Shown piece by piece: positions 43,928 to 52,146 of a stretch of 64,000 nucleotides of DNA. Origin of the DNA: Legionella waltersii (lineage in GTDB: Bacteria; Pseudomonadota; Gammaproteobacteria; Legionellales; Legionellaceae); assembly GCF_001468085.1 (NCBI RefSeq), contig NZ_LNZB01000056.1:185486-249485 (forward strand), read 5' to 3'. Position 1 is the first letter of the stretch, and the number at the start of each line of letters is the position of its first letter. Under the pieces are notes generated by a model that did not search any database, had not been told where the DNA came from, and saw only the letters and a list, made by a program, of their open reading frames with translations. The position numbers and the translations under genes are program-made.

Positions 43928-44125
43928 GTGGAGAAGAGAGTTTTTAAAGAAGCTGAAGCTGCTAACTATATATGCATGAGCCGTTCTTTTCTTTCTCAAG
44001 ACAGGGTAAATGGAACTTTAGCCAATAGAACTCCAGGCCCTAAATATATAAAAATTGGACGCTCGATACGCTATTTGAAGGATGACTTGGATTTATGGTT
44101 GGAACAGCACAGAAAGTTTGGTTAG
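43928..44125 (+). CDS. AlpA/Xis-like DNA-binding protein
   Basis: 65-aa winged-helix protein of the AlpA/excisionase type: FKEAEAANYICMSRSFLSQD, then PGPKYIKIGRSIRYLKDDLD and LWLEQHR. GTG 43928 is chosen because CGGAGG lies 11 nt upstream, and the upstream in-frame reading is not conserved-looking. Such proteins assist excision or activate integrase genes. It could be the excisionase of this ICE although it is far from int. 44,126-44,313 carries no gene. Confidence 0.75.
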   Translation: MEKRVFKEAEAANYICMSRSFLSQDRVNGTLANRTPGPKYIKIGRSIRYLKDDLDLWLEQHRKFG

Positions 44126-44313
44126 TACCATTAAAATACCCGCTCATTGAGTTAGTGCAATAATCCTTTTACGCTAACTCATACAATTAGATCGATTCTT
44201 ATATTTTCAATTGTTTCTGTAAATGTTCTTTTTTAAATTAATACGAATATAATTATAATTGGCCTACACAAATCTGATACCATTAAGGGCTAGGATTACT
44301 CCAGGGCATTGTA

Positions 44314-45159
44314 ATGACTACGAAAAATAATCTGGTTGCTCACTCATTGGAAGAAAGTATTCTTGGTACTCATCCAAGTGATGGCTTATTCGGCTGCCAT
44401 ACAATTGCAAGTGAGGGGTATACTCAATCAAATGTACTTCACAGAGCACTAGATATGGAGGAAGCTAATAGTAGTCAAATGGTTGCCCAATTAAGACCAG
44501 CCTTAATAAAACACCATGCCGATGAAGACAAGATTTCTCGCATTAAGCAACAGTTAGAGAGGCTTGGTTATGATTATTCAAAACTCTCTCTTAGCCCATT
44601 TCCAACAAAGGATAAAACTCGGAAGGGCAATTTAGCTGAAATTTTTTTAGCCGAGTATATTACAGCATCTACAACTTTTGACCTCCCAATTTATCGTTTA
44701 CGCTTTAATCCTAATGTTGAGCAATCAATGAAAGGAGACGATCTCCTTGCGTTTGACTTTAGCAAAAACCCCATAAAGATAATTGTGGGAGAGGCTAAAT
44801 ATCGTACTAATCCAGATAAAACTGGCGTTCAAGATATGATCAATGCATTGGCATCATCGAATCATGCTGGGATACCTGCATCAATACAATTTATAGCTAA
44901 CCGCTTATTTGAAATAGGAAGAGCTGATCTTGGCCAACAAGTTGAAAGTTGTGCTGAAGGAATAGTAAATGGCAAACATGACATAATGTATGTAGGATTT
45001 ATGATGAGCAGCAACAATTGTAAAAACAATGTTGATAAACATACTGAGTCCTTATTGCCAAATCTAGCTGTATTATCTTTTTCATTACGAAATTTAAATC
45101 AGTTTTATGAAGACTGTTTTATTCAACTTGAGGAGGAAGCTTTTGGCCCTCCCAAATGA
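44314..45159 (+). CDS. hamA: HamA, Hachiman effector nuclease (DUF1837)
   Basis: 281-aa DUF1837 protein with a PD-(D/E)XK core: RKGNLAEIFLAEYI (E109), LRFNPNVEQSMKGDDLLAFD (D142/D143) and the E160-A-K162 strand in KIIVGEAKYR. HamA-type nucleases are restrained by the partner helicase HamB and degrade DNA when phage infection is sensed. The next gene is the matching helicase, overlapping by 17 nt. Length and order (hamA then hamB) agree with known Hachiman loci. Confidence 0.88.
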   Translation: MTTKNNLVAHSLEESILGTHPSDGLFGCHTIASEGYTQSNVLHRALDMEEANSSQMVAQLRPALIKHHADEDKISRIKQQLERLGYDYSKLSLSPFPTKDKTRKGNLAEIFLAEYITASTTFDLPIYRLRFNPNVEQSMKGDDLLAFDFSKNPIKIIVGEAKYRTNPDKTGVQDMINALASSNHAGIPASIQFIANRLFEIGRADLGQQVESCAEGIVNGKHDIMYVGFMMSSNNCKNNVDKHTESLLPNLAVLSFSLRNLNQFYEDCFIQLEEEAFGPPK

Positions 45160-48100
45160 AGTTTCATTGAATGTATTGAAAGCACATGATACAAAATGGA
45201 TTCGCAATCTTTTTGCACAGTCCAGTGCAAGTTATGTTTTGCAGGAAGTTAATGAAAACCACAATAATTTTCCACAATTTGATCCACTACTAGGGGAGAA
45301 AGTTACTACCTCTGCCTATGCTATACTTGCTGCTGGAATCAGCCTACATGAAAAACAACCCTCATTACAATCAGCTGCTGCGATAAAGGAGGCAGCATCA
45401 CTTTTAACTAACATTCATAGTTCCCAAGCTAAAGCAGAGAAGGTTAGTAGTCATCATATTTTAATTGCTGCGATGGCTTTTTATTCGTGTGGTGAATACT
45501 CACGCTCTTTTATAACTATATCCTCGGCTAAATTTACATCCATTACAGCTATAATGATAAGTTTGTTTTTAAGGCGAGATAGGAATGAATTGATATCCTT
45601 TCTTAATAAAGTATTTTTTGCTAATAAAGAGGAAATTACCTGTATTTCAATGGTATGTGAACCCGCTGTTGAATTAGCTGTAGCCCAAGCGCTATCCCAA
45701 GTACTTTTATTTCAGATCACAGGAGATAATCATTATCTTGATTCGGCATTAGATGCAATTGATGCAGGAATGAATATAGCTGCTGAATTGATGTCGCCTA
45801 CACTTTGGTGGATTGCTCGCTTGTTGAAGCTTATGCTAAGAAATTTGGGGAATGGATCTCTTTGGAAGTGTCTTCCACCATTTTTCCAGGATGCTCCAGA
45901 TATACTTCGACAATATATTCAACTATCTGCATTTTTACCAAAGCCTTTAGTTGAATTGTGGAATTCACAAATAAGTGCTCTTCCTATCGTTCTTGATCTG
46001 GATAGGTCTGGTGCTGTAGTTAATATGCGGACAAGTTCTGGTAAAACAAGAATTGCTGAATTAGCTATACTTCAAACTCTTGCACTTAATCCACAAGCAA
46101 AAATACTATATATTGCACCTTACAGATCTCTTGCACTAGAAATTGAACAATCCTTGTGCCAGACTTTTGATTTGTTGGGATTTCATGTTTCACATTTATA
46201 TGGTGGCTTTAGATTTAGCTCAGCTGATAAACGTCTTGCTAATGATGCGTCAATCACAATTGCAACTCCTGAGAAAACTAGAGCTATAGTTCGTACCTTT
46301 CCAGAATTACTAGAAGAATTTAAACTTATTATTGTCGATGAAGGTCATTTAATCGGTGTTGATCCACGCCTAGTAAAAAATGAAATTTTTTTAGATCACC
46401 TCAGAGTTGTAGCACATTCCATTGGAGCAAAAATGCTTCTTCTTTCTGCAGTACTACCAAATCCAGCTGATTTAGCTAAATGGGTTACTGAGTCTCCAAC
46501 CAATGTAGCAAAATCTGAATGGAAACCGTCTGCTGAGCGTTTTGGACTTCTCCTATGGGATGGGAGTCGAGTGAAAATAGAATGGAAAGGGGAGTTTGAA
46601 TGCTTTAATCCTAATTTTGTAGAGTCTAATCCTATTAACTTAAAAGGACGTCGTCGTCATTTTCCTGGAAATAAAAACGAAGCTATTGCGGCTACAGCTA
46701 TACGTCTCTCATCCATTGGGCCTGTAATGATTTTTTGTGGCAAAACAAATAGTGTTTCAACTATGGCTAAATCAGTTTTAATTGGATTGGGTACGAATCC
46801 AAATATTCATCCTTGGCCTCAGTATGTTTGGGATGTATTTGCTTCTTCTTGTCAGGAAGAATTAGGTTTAGATACTATTGAGTATAAGGCTGCACGAGTA
46901 GGGATAATTTGTCATAGTAATAAACTACCCCCTTTAGTTCGTATGGCAACGGAAAAGTTGATGAGATCTATACCACCCAAGATAATCATCGCAACAAGCA
47001 CACTAGCTCAAGGCGTTAATATTGGTATATCAAGTGTAATCATTGCTTCGCCTTACATTGGGCGGAACGCGATTAATCATAGTGATTTTTGGAATATATG
47101 TGGGCGTGCAGGTAGGGCTTTTGTCGATAATGAGGGAAAAATTCTTTATACAATAGATGAGACGGATAAACCCAGAAAAATTCAAAATAATAAAAAAATG
47201 GCTGAAGCCTACTTCAATATGGTCAATTACGAATCAGTTCGCTCTGGTCTGCTTTCATGCATGATAAATATCAGAAAAATAGCTAATTCGGCTGGGATAG
47301 ATTTTGAAACGCTATTAGGGCTTGTCGCCGAGAATGATTTTTCAATTTTCGGTGAGAATCAAAATGCATTTAATTCTTTATGTAGTATGATTGATGATGA
47401 TCTATTAGCCATAATAGAAGATCAAAATGTCCAATCTGAAGAAGATGATCCGCTGCATACAATCGATCGGGTATTTAGAGGGTCTCTAGCGGCTATCCAG
47501 GCCCAGATCTACGGCGAGGGGTTGGACGAAAATGAGGTTGTGAGTATTTTGCAACACAGACTTTTTTATTTAATAAATAATTGTCCTGATAAAAGTGAGC
47601 GTCAAATTTGTGTGGCTTCGGGTCTGCCATATAAATGTGCAAAAAAACTATACTCTGATCATTTGGAATTGAAAGCAAAATTGGATGAAATGTTTGTTGA
47701 TGGCTATGAACTAAATAAATTTTTTGCGTTTGTGGAGTGGATTGAGAGCTGGGTTCGGTCGAATGGTGAGCAGATTATCGATGGGAAATGGCCAGAACAA
47801 TCAGAATTCAATCTTATACGGAATGGGTGGATTATCGGAACACCATTATATGAATTAACTAATTTATCTAAAAATGCACTAAAAATATGTAAAGACGTTT
47901 ACGGTTATCAATTACCATGGATTATACATGGAGCGGCTCAAATATTAGCTAAAAAAGGCTATAAAGAAGACTCTGATGTTTTGGATGCCCTTGCAGCTAT
48001 GTTGGAGTTTGGTTTACCCAATCCAATAGCAGTAAATATTTTTCTAGCCGGAATTAGATCACGAGTTGTGGCATGTGAATTAGTTTCTTTAAATGAGGAA

Positions 48101-48475
48101 TGGGAATCAACTCCTGCTGCTATTAGAAAACAATTATGTAATTCCGAAATAGTGCTGCGTATTACACCTCAAATTTCAGATAATGCTCTCTCTTGGTTGA
48201 GGGTTTTAGAAGCGGATACAACTAAATCAGAGGTTATAATTCCTACCTTTCCTACTTTTACGTTAAATGATTGGAAAGACTCTCCTGAACGAATTATAGT
48301 AAGAACTTTCGATGGTTCAACTTATCTGTGCACACCTGATGGTCGACAATTCATGGCAGTTAAAACTAATGAAAAATGGCCATTTGATACTATAGCAGAT
48401 GATTTGCGATTTGCATTTATATTAAATGATGGTACTTATCATTTAGAAATCCTTGATCCACATCAAACTTTATAA
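45143..48475 (+). CDS. hamB: HamB, Hachiman SF2 helicase
   Basis: About 1110 aa. TTG 45143 is the likely start since GAGGAGG lies directly upstream; ATG 45107 would give a longer, poorly supported N-terminus. A helical 290-residue N-terminal region is followed by Ski2-like helicase motifs: NMRTSSGKTRIAELAIL (near 297), IIVDEGHLIGVDP (near 398), IIATSTLAQGVNIG (near 618) and ICGRAGRAF (near 651). A long helical C-terminal region ends in a small beta domain. It acts as DNA-damage or end sensor that unleashes HamA. A short GC-rich patch occurs near 47,486-47,540. Confidence 0.88.
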   Translation: MALPNEVSLNVLKAHDTKWIRNLFAQSSASYVLQEVNENHNNFPQFDPLLGEKVTTSAYAILAAGISLHEKQPSLQSAAAIKEAASLLTNIHSSQAKAEKVSSHHILIAAMAFYSCGEYSRSFITISSAKFTSITAIMISLFLRRDRNELISFLNKVFFANKEEITCISMVCEPAVELAVAQALSQVLLFQITGDNHYLDSALDAIDAGMNIAAELMSPTLWWIARLLKLMLRNLGNGSLWKCLPPFFQDAPDILRQYIQLSAFLPKPLVELWNSQISALPIVLDLDRSGAVVNMRTSSGKTRIAELAILQTLALNPQAKILYIAPYRSLALEIEQSLCQTFDLLGFHVSHLYGGFRFSSADKRLANDASITIATPEKTRAIVRTFPELLEEFKLIIVDEGHLIGVDPRLVKNEIFLDHLRVVAHSIGAKMLLLSAVLPNPADLAKWVTESPTNVAKSEWKPSAERFGLLLWDGSRVKIEWKGEFECFNPNFVESNPINLKGRRRHFPGNKNEAIAATAIRLSSIGPVMIFCGKTNSVSTMAKSVLIGLGTNPNIHPWPQYVWDVFASSCQEELGLDTIEYKAARVGIICHSNKLPPLVRMATEKLMRSIPPKIIIATSTLAQGVNIGISSVIIASPYIGRNAINHSDFWNICGRAGRAFVDNEGKILYTIDETDKPRKIQNNKKMAEAYFNMVNYESVRSGLLSCMINIRKIANSAGIDFETLLGLVAENDFSIFGENQNAFNSLCSMIDDDLLAIIEDQNVQSEEDDPLHTIDRVFRGSLAAIQAQIYGEGLDENEVVSILQHRLFYLINNCPDKSERQICVASGLPYKCAKKLYSDHLELKAKLDEMFVDGYELNKFFAFVEWIESWVRSNGEQIIDGKWPEQSEFNLIRNGWIIGTPLYELTNLSKNALKICKDVYGYQLPWIIHGAAQILAKKGYKEDSDVLDALAAMLEFGLPNPIAVNIFLAGIRSRVVACELVSLNEEWESTPAAIRKQLCNSEIVLRITPQISDNALSWLRVLEADTTKSEVIIPTFPTFTLNDWKDSPERIIVRTFDGSTYLCTPDGRQFMAVKTNEKWPFDTIADDLRFAFILNDGTYHLEILDPHQTL

Positions 48476-48620
48476 TCAATTTTAATACATTCGACCAGGG
48501 GTGATTTGATGTTTCCTTTTACCAAATCATCTAGGGCTGTTCTATCTAACTTCAAAATAATGTGAGGTTAAAATTTAATAGTATGGATATACAGTTATGA
48601 CTATCAGGGCACATTTAATT

Positions 48621-48645
48621 TGCACCCTGCATGCACCCTGTAATT
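48621..48645. promoter_or_regulatory. Probable integrase arm-binding site, right
   Basis: Exact 25-bp copy of 10455-10479 with the double TGCACCCTG. It lies 41 bp inside the right att core. See the left copy for reasoning. Confidence 0.65.
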
Positions 48646-48685
48646 GAATTTTGTTTTTGTGAAAACGCTTATAACCCTTTATTTT

Positions 48686-48734
48686 TATGGTCGGAGTGAC
48701 AAGAATTGAACTTGCGACCCCTGCCTCCCGAAGG
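48686..48734. other. attR core (within tRNA-Pro)
   Basis: 49-bp direct repeat shared with 10279-10327. It covers the CCA end, T arm, variable region and anticodon 3' half of the tRNA, so integration rebuilds a full tRNA gene here. Confidence 0.93.
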
Positions 48735-48764
48735 CAGTGCTCTACCAGGCTGAGCTACACTCCG
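48688..48764 (-). tRNA. tRNA-Pro (CGG)
   Basis: 77 nt including encoded CCA. Acceptor stem CGGAGTG/CACTCCG with discriminator A; D arm TAGCTCAGCCTGGTAGAGCA; anticodon stem-loop CTGCC-TTCGGGA-GGCAG with anticodon CGG; T arm GTCGCAAGTTCAATTCTTG. C1-G72 is usual for bacterial tRNA-Pro. Its 5' end is only 10 bp from a MITE, so its native promoter has been pushed away. Confidence 0.95.
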
Positions 48765-48774
48765 AATTTATGAA

Positions 48775-48884
48775 CAGGACTTACGCAAGACCTTGATCTT
48801 TTCGTTAAAAATGGGTGAATTCGGTCATTTAGCCCTCACTCAAACCATTTTTTGTCTCGACCTCAGGGTTTTGCGTAAGTCCTG
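48775..48884. mobile_element. MITE, copy 2, upstream of tRNA-Pro
   Basis: 110-bp non-coding element with perfect 14-bp terminal inverted repeats CAGGACTTACGCAA (48775-48788) and TTGCGTAAGTCCTG (48871-48884), flanked by ATGAA on both sides (48770-48774 and 48885-48889). Shares ends and the internal TTCGTTAAAA with copy 1 at 4881. It lies between the tRNA gene and a plausible promoter (TTAACT, 16 nt, TAAAAT on the minus strand near 48,930-48,960). Confidence 0.85.
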
Positions 48885-49030
48885 ATGAACCAAAACAAAA
48901 TGAGGTCCGGGATGTCCTCCTGAAAGTTTGATTTTACAGCTTTTTTACCAATAGTTAACATACTCTAGGTGTTCTATTTCAAATTTTGGGCTAATATAAG
49001 ATTATCAATAAAACCAGTTCGGATACAAAA

Positions 49031-49672
49031 ATGCCCGATCCTGAGAACCCAGAAATGCCTGAGAGACAGGGTGAATTTGAAATCAGTCTCAATGACCGTA
49101 AAATCGCTATGCTAGAGGATTTAAATAATCCCTTGGCTATGGTGGATAAAGTGTATATGTTGTGGTGGAATTGGGCGGATTTTCACATACAAATCATTTC
49201 TCCACATTTTGATTTTATTCATCCTCCCAAAATCATTGAACCAGAGTTAATACCAGGAACGAATGAACATGAGTTTGTTTATCCCATTCATGATTTTGGC
49301 TCAAGACTCTCAACGTCTAAATCCCAAGATATGTTCAGTGCTGGAATGTCGATGTGTAAAATGCACTTTACTATCGAAAAAATAATTTTCATTATTATTG
49401 AGCGATTAAAAGAAGGTGGAATTAGCACAGAAACAGAGGTTCAAGTCTCTTTTTCAGGACATGAGCTAGCCCAAAGAAAAGCATTTGAATCAGTCATTAA
49501 CCTTGCTTATAACCTTGTGGTTACCAATTTTGACCCAGGAATTTGGGGAGAACGATACCTTCAAAATGTGAAACGTTTAGCTGATAAAGGGTATGGTTAT
49601 CCTCCAGAAGCTCCAAGAGAAACATTTAAACATTCGTATTCTGCAGGTGGAGGCCCTTCATCTAAGAAATAG
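49031..49672 (+). CDS. Hypothetical protein
   Basis: 213 aa, no family recognised. A Pro/Glu-rich start (PDPENPEMPERQGEFEI) is followed by a hydrophobic aromatic stretch (VDKVYMLWWNWADFHIQII) and a helix (MHFTIEKIIFIIIERLKEGG). The tail is polar (SYSAGGGPSSKK). No signal peptide or membrane helix. Single gene convergent with the RDD gene. Confidence 0.65.
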   Translation: MPDPENPEMPERQGEFEISLNDRKIAMLEDLNNPLAMVDKVYMLWWNWADFHIQIISPHFDFIHPPKIIEPELIPGTNEHEFVYPIHDFGSRLSTSKSQDMFSAGMSMCKMHFTIEKIIFIIIERLKEGGISTETEVQVSFSGHELAQRKAFESVINLAYNLVVTNFDPGIWGERYLQNVKRLADKGYGYPPEAPRETFKHSYSAGGGPSSKK

Positions 49673-49678
49673 TAATAA

Positions 49679-50065
49679 TTATAAGCACTGTCTATCAATA
49701 AGGCTAGAATTTGTCCATTGATTTAGCAGCGAATAAGACCACTTTAAGCATACAAAACTTGCAATGATAGAAGGAATAAAGCCAAAGAACCGGACTAGAA
49801 CCTGCCCGAATGACAGTTTGATATTTATTTTATCGACTAATTTTAATCCCCAAGCCTTCATGCCAATGGTTTGACCACCATTACGCATGGACAAGAAATA
49901 ATAAAGAAATGATACGATCAAGAGTGAAAGTTGGTACCAAAGAGTAGACGGAGGGATCGCTTTATTATGATTTAAACTCAGTACAAGAGCCGTATAAGCG
50001 AAAAACAACACAATTAATACGATTAAATCATAGACTATTGAGCACAGGTATTTAATAGTAAACAT
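49679..50065 (-). CDS. RDD family membrane protein
   Basis: 128 aa with three membrane segments and the RDD family order: IVYDLIVLIVLFFAYTALVL, then YQLSLLIVSFLYYFLSMRNG, GGQTIGMKAWGLKLVD (the conserved GqTiGmk motif), and LVRFFGFIPSIIASFVCL. RDD proteins are putative transporters, some Na+/H+ linked. The first R-D-D is only partly kept (YD). Lies 9 nt downstream of the HDOD gene on the same strand. Confidence 0.82.
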   Translation of the reverse strand: MFTIKYLCSIVYDLIVLIVLFFAYTALVLSLNHNKAIPPSTLWYQLSLLIVSFLYYFLSMRNGGQTIGMKAWGLKLVDKINIKLSFGQVLVRFFGFIPSIIASFVCLKWSYSLLNQWTNSSLIDRQCL

Positions 50066-50074
50066 TTGGCTTAG

Positions 50075-51214
50075 TTATTCTTTCATTTCTTTGGAACTAT
50101 TACTAACAAAGGCCAGGCTGTCAATATATAATTTACTCAAATCCAAACCATTAATTTGTTGTTGGGCAACTTCTTCCCACTTGCCAGCTTCATAGGCAAT
50201 AACCAAAGAAATCAGGTTTCCTAATGGCCCAGTCTGATCAATTAAAGCCGTTTTTATTTCATCAGCAATGGTAATTTGATCTAATAATTCTGTCATAGGC
50301 TTATTAAGCAAGCAATCTAAAATGGATAATAATCCCGCAGTGTAAGCACTTTGGCACACTAAGCCTGAACTCACTTTGGCAATCTCTTCTGCCATATGTG
50401 CTCTAATAAGACCTGATTCGAGAATTTCTTGGGGCTTATCGGATATATTTTTTAGAGAGAAGAACATGACCCATTTCCTCAGATTAACTAAGCCCAAGCG
50501 CGCGACGGCATGATCAATAGATTCTATGGTTTGTCCACATGAAAAAGCGACAGAGTTTGCAACTCTAAGAAGTTGAAAACTCAATAAGGGATCAGATTGA
50601 ATGATGTGCGAAATTTTTCCTAAATCGGAATCCTCTTGTTGCAATACTTGTATTAAATGCAGAAGATTCAATTTGTTTGCCGCAATATCTTTTGAATCAT
50701 CTACAATAGGTTTAAACAAGAAATCACCACAAAAATAATCCATCGACATGGCTTTACATTTATCAAAATTGATGGGTTGACCCAAGCCATAGGCCATGAC
50801 CTTTCGCTGCTTTGCTTTGCTGTATTGTACTATTTTAGATACATCAGCTTGGCTCATCAGATGTTCTGTTAATCCGATATAATCAGCAAAATTTAACCAT
50901 GAAAGTTGTTGCGGAGTATTGATTAACAAAGCAATGGAGAAGGAAGAATCCTGTATATCAGAAATTGGTAATGTTGAACCAATGTCTTCAGCATACAACT
51001 TTAAAATAATAGGATTATTAATGGGTTCACTTAATTGTTCCAATAAGGCCTTTAGGGTAAATGGAATAAATAAAGGGAGTTGGTCGTCTGAATGACTTAC
51101 TAACTCTTGGATAATTGGAACAAGTTCAGGGCTTTGTACTAACTGCTGATAGGATAAGATTTCAAAGGCCACACATTGTAATTGTTGATTAAATATAGGT
51201 CTTTTTATGATCAT
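50075..51214 (-). CDS. EAL-like/HDOD signalling protein (YuxH type)
   Basis: 379 aa. The N-terminal 180 residues form a degenerate EAL domain: RPIFNQQLQCVAFEILSYQQ lacks a proper E-A-L motif (reads F-E-I-L), so c-di-GMP hydrolysis is not expected. The HDOD domain follows at about 190-370 (DPLLSFQLLRVANSVAFSCG, IDHAVARLGLVNLRKWVMFF). Proteins of this build take part in regulation of motility or virulence. 51,215-51,425 separates it from sdhC and should hold divergent promoters. Confidence 0.88.
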   Translation of the reverse strand: MIIKRPIFNQQLQCVAFEILSYQQLVQSPELVPIIQELVSHSDDQLPLFIPFTLKALLEQLSEPINNPIILKLYAEDIGSTLPISDIQDSSFSIALLINTPQQLSWLNFADYIGLTEHLMSQADVSKIVQYSKAKQRKVMAYGLGQPINFDKCKAMSMDYFCGDFLFKPIVDDSKDIAANKLNLLHLIQVLQQEDSDLGKISHIIQSDPLLSFQLLRVANSVAFSCGQTIESIDHAVARLGLVNLRKWVMFFSLKNISDKPQEILESGLIRAHMAEEIAKVSSGLVCQSAYTAGLLSILDCLLNKPMTELLDQITIADEIKTALIDQTGPLGNLISLVIAYEAGKWEEVAQQQINGLDLSKLYIDSLAFVSNSSKEMKE

Positions 51215-51425
51215 TTTAAATCCATTTTATCCATTTTAATTAATGATAGTACTGGTTTTTGGAATTGGCCAGTTGGGCGCGCATTTTCCTTGTACACTTA
51301 ACTTTGCGTGACAAAAACAGAGTGTTATACTTGATAAGTTTGATTTGTAATTTTGTTATTTCTAGACCATTTTTATCTAGTTAAGCTCAATTAATTCAAG
51401 TTATCTAACGAGGAAGACATCAACA

Positions 51426-51803
51426 GTGAACACTAATAAAAGACCAATAAATCTCGATTTACTGACGTTAAAGTTCCCTCCTATGGCAATTGTTTCGATA
51501 TTGCATAGAATTTCAGGGGTACTTATTTTTGGGTTATTCCCAATGATTCTATGCCTTCTCGGACATTCATTACACTCTGAAGAGACATTTCAACAAGTGG
51601 GGTTTATGTTGGACAATCCCTATTACAAATTGATGGTTTGGGCCTTTAGTTCGGCAATGATTTATCATGTTATAGCTGGAATCAGGCATATTATCATGGA
51701 CTTGGGTATTGGAGAGAGTCTCTGTGCAGGAAAAATGTCAGCTATTTTAGTGATTGCTCTTGCGTTCATTTCAATTATTTGTCTAGGAATTTGGATATGG
51801 TAA
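51426..51803 (+). CDS. sdhC: Succinate dehydrogenase cytochrome b556 subunit
   Basis: 125 aa, three membrane helices. RPINLDLLTLKFPPMAIVSI then LHRISGVLIFGLFP, the quinone/heme-binding SILHRxSG signature, and MIYHVIAGIRHIIMDLG with the heme-ligand His. Anchors complex II in the inner membrane. GTG or ATG start near 51426 after GAGGAAG. First gene of sdhCDAB-suc. The last codons overlap sdhD. Confidence 0.95.
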   Translation: MNTNKRPINLDLLTLKFPPMAIVSILHRISGVLIFGLFPMILCLLGHSLHSEETFQQVGFMLDNPYYKLMVWAFSSAMIYHVIAGIRHIIMDLGIGESLCAGKMSAILVIALAFISIICLGIWIW

Positions 51804-52144
51804 ACAACGTCACCAGTTTAACCGGAAATGGTTTAAAAGATTGGTTAATCCAACGAGTAACAGCAGTCTATTTTGCTGGTTATAGTGTATTTTTGCTTGT
51901 TTTCTTTCTCATGCATCCGGGTTTAAATTTTGGACAATGGCATGCTTTATTTGCTAATCAAGCGTTCAAACTCGCGACTGCAATCGCTTTGATCGCGATG
52001 ACGCTTCACGCTTGGATTGGTATTTGGACAGTAACTACTGATTACATGAAATGCACGATCATTCGCCTTTCAGTACAGATGCTGGTTGTTTTGTGGCTCC
52101 TAAGTCAATTTATTTGGGGCATGATGATTGTGTGGGGACAATAA
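51797..52144 (+). CDS. sdhD: Succinate dehydrogenase membrane anchor subunit
   Basis: 115 aa with three membrane helices. [20 protein letters not shown] begins the first; [20 protein letters not shown] carries the heme-ligand His and the quinone-site YDY-like Asp-Tyr. ATG 51797 overlaps the sdhC stop. Pairs with SdhC to hold heme b and ubiquinone. Confidence 0.93.
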   Translation: MVNNVTSLTGNGLKDWLIQRVTAVYFAGYSVFLLVFFLMHPGLNFGQWHALFANQAFKLATAIALIAMTLHAWIGIWTVTTDYMKCTIIRLSVQMLVVLWLLSQFIWGMMIVWGQ

Positions 52145-52146
52145 GA

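Larger units (their letters stand above)
10279..48734. mobile_element. Trb/Tra-type integrative conjugative element in tRNA-Pro
   Basis: Bounded by a 49-bp direct repeat (10279-10327 and 48686-48734, one mismatch at 10300/48707), so the unit is 38,407 bp. It carries an integrase at the left end, a lvrABC regulatory module, a complete RP4-like trb set, traG, traF, relaxase genes, oriT and a restriction/defence cargo. The arrangement and tRNA-Pro target agree with the known Trb-1 island of L. pneumophila Corby. All core transfer functions I looked for appear intact, so it is probably self-transmissible. trbM, trbN and trbP homologues were not seen. Confidence 0.92.

Noticed and set aside
45107-45142. 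ATG 45107 as the hamB start
   Set aside because: It would lie deep inside hamA without a Shine-Dalgarno, whereas GAGGAGG directly precedes TTG 45143.
47486-47540. GC-rich patch in hamB as a mobile insertion
   Set aside because: The reading frame is continuous and no repeats flank it; codon choice alone can explain it.
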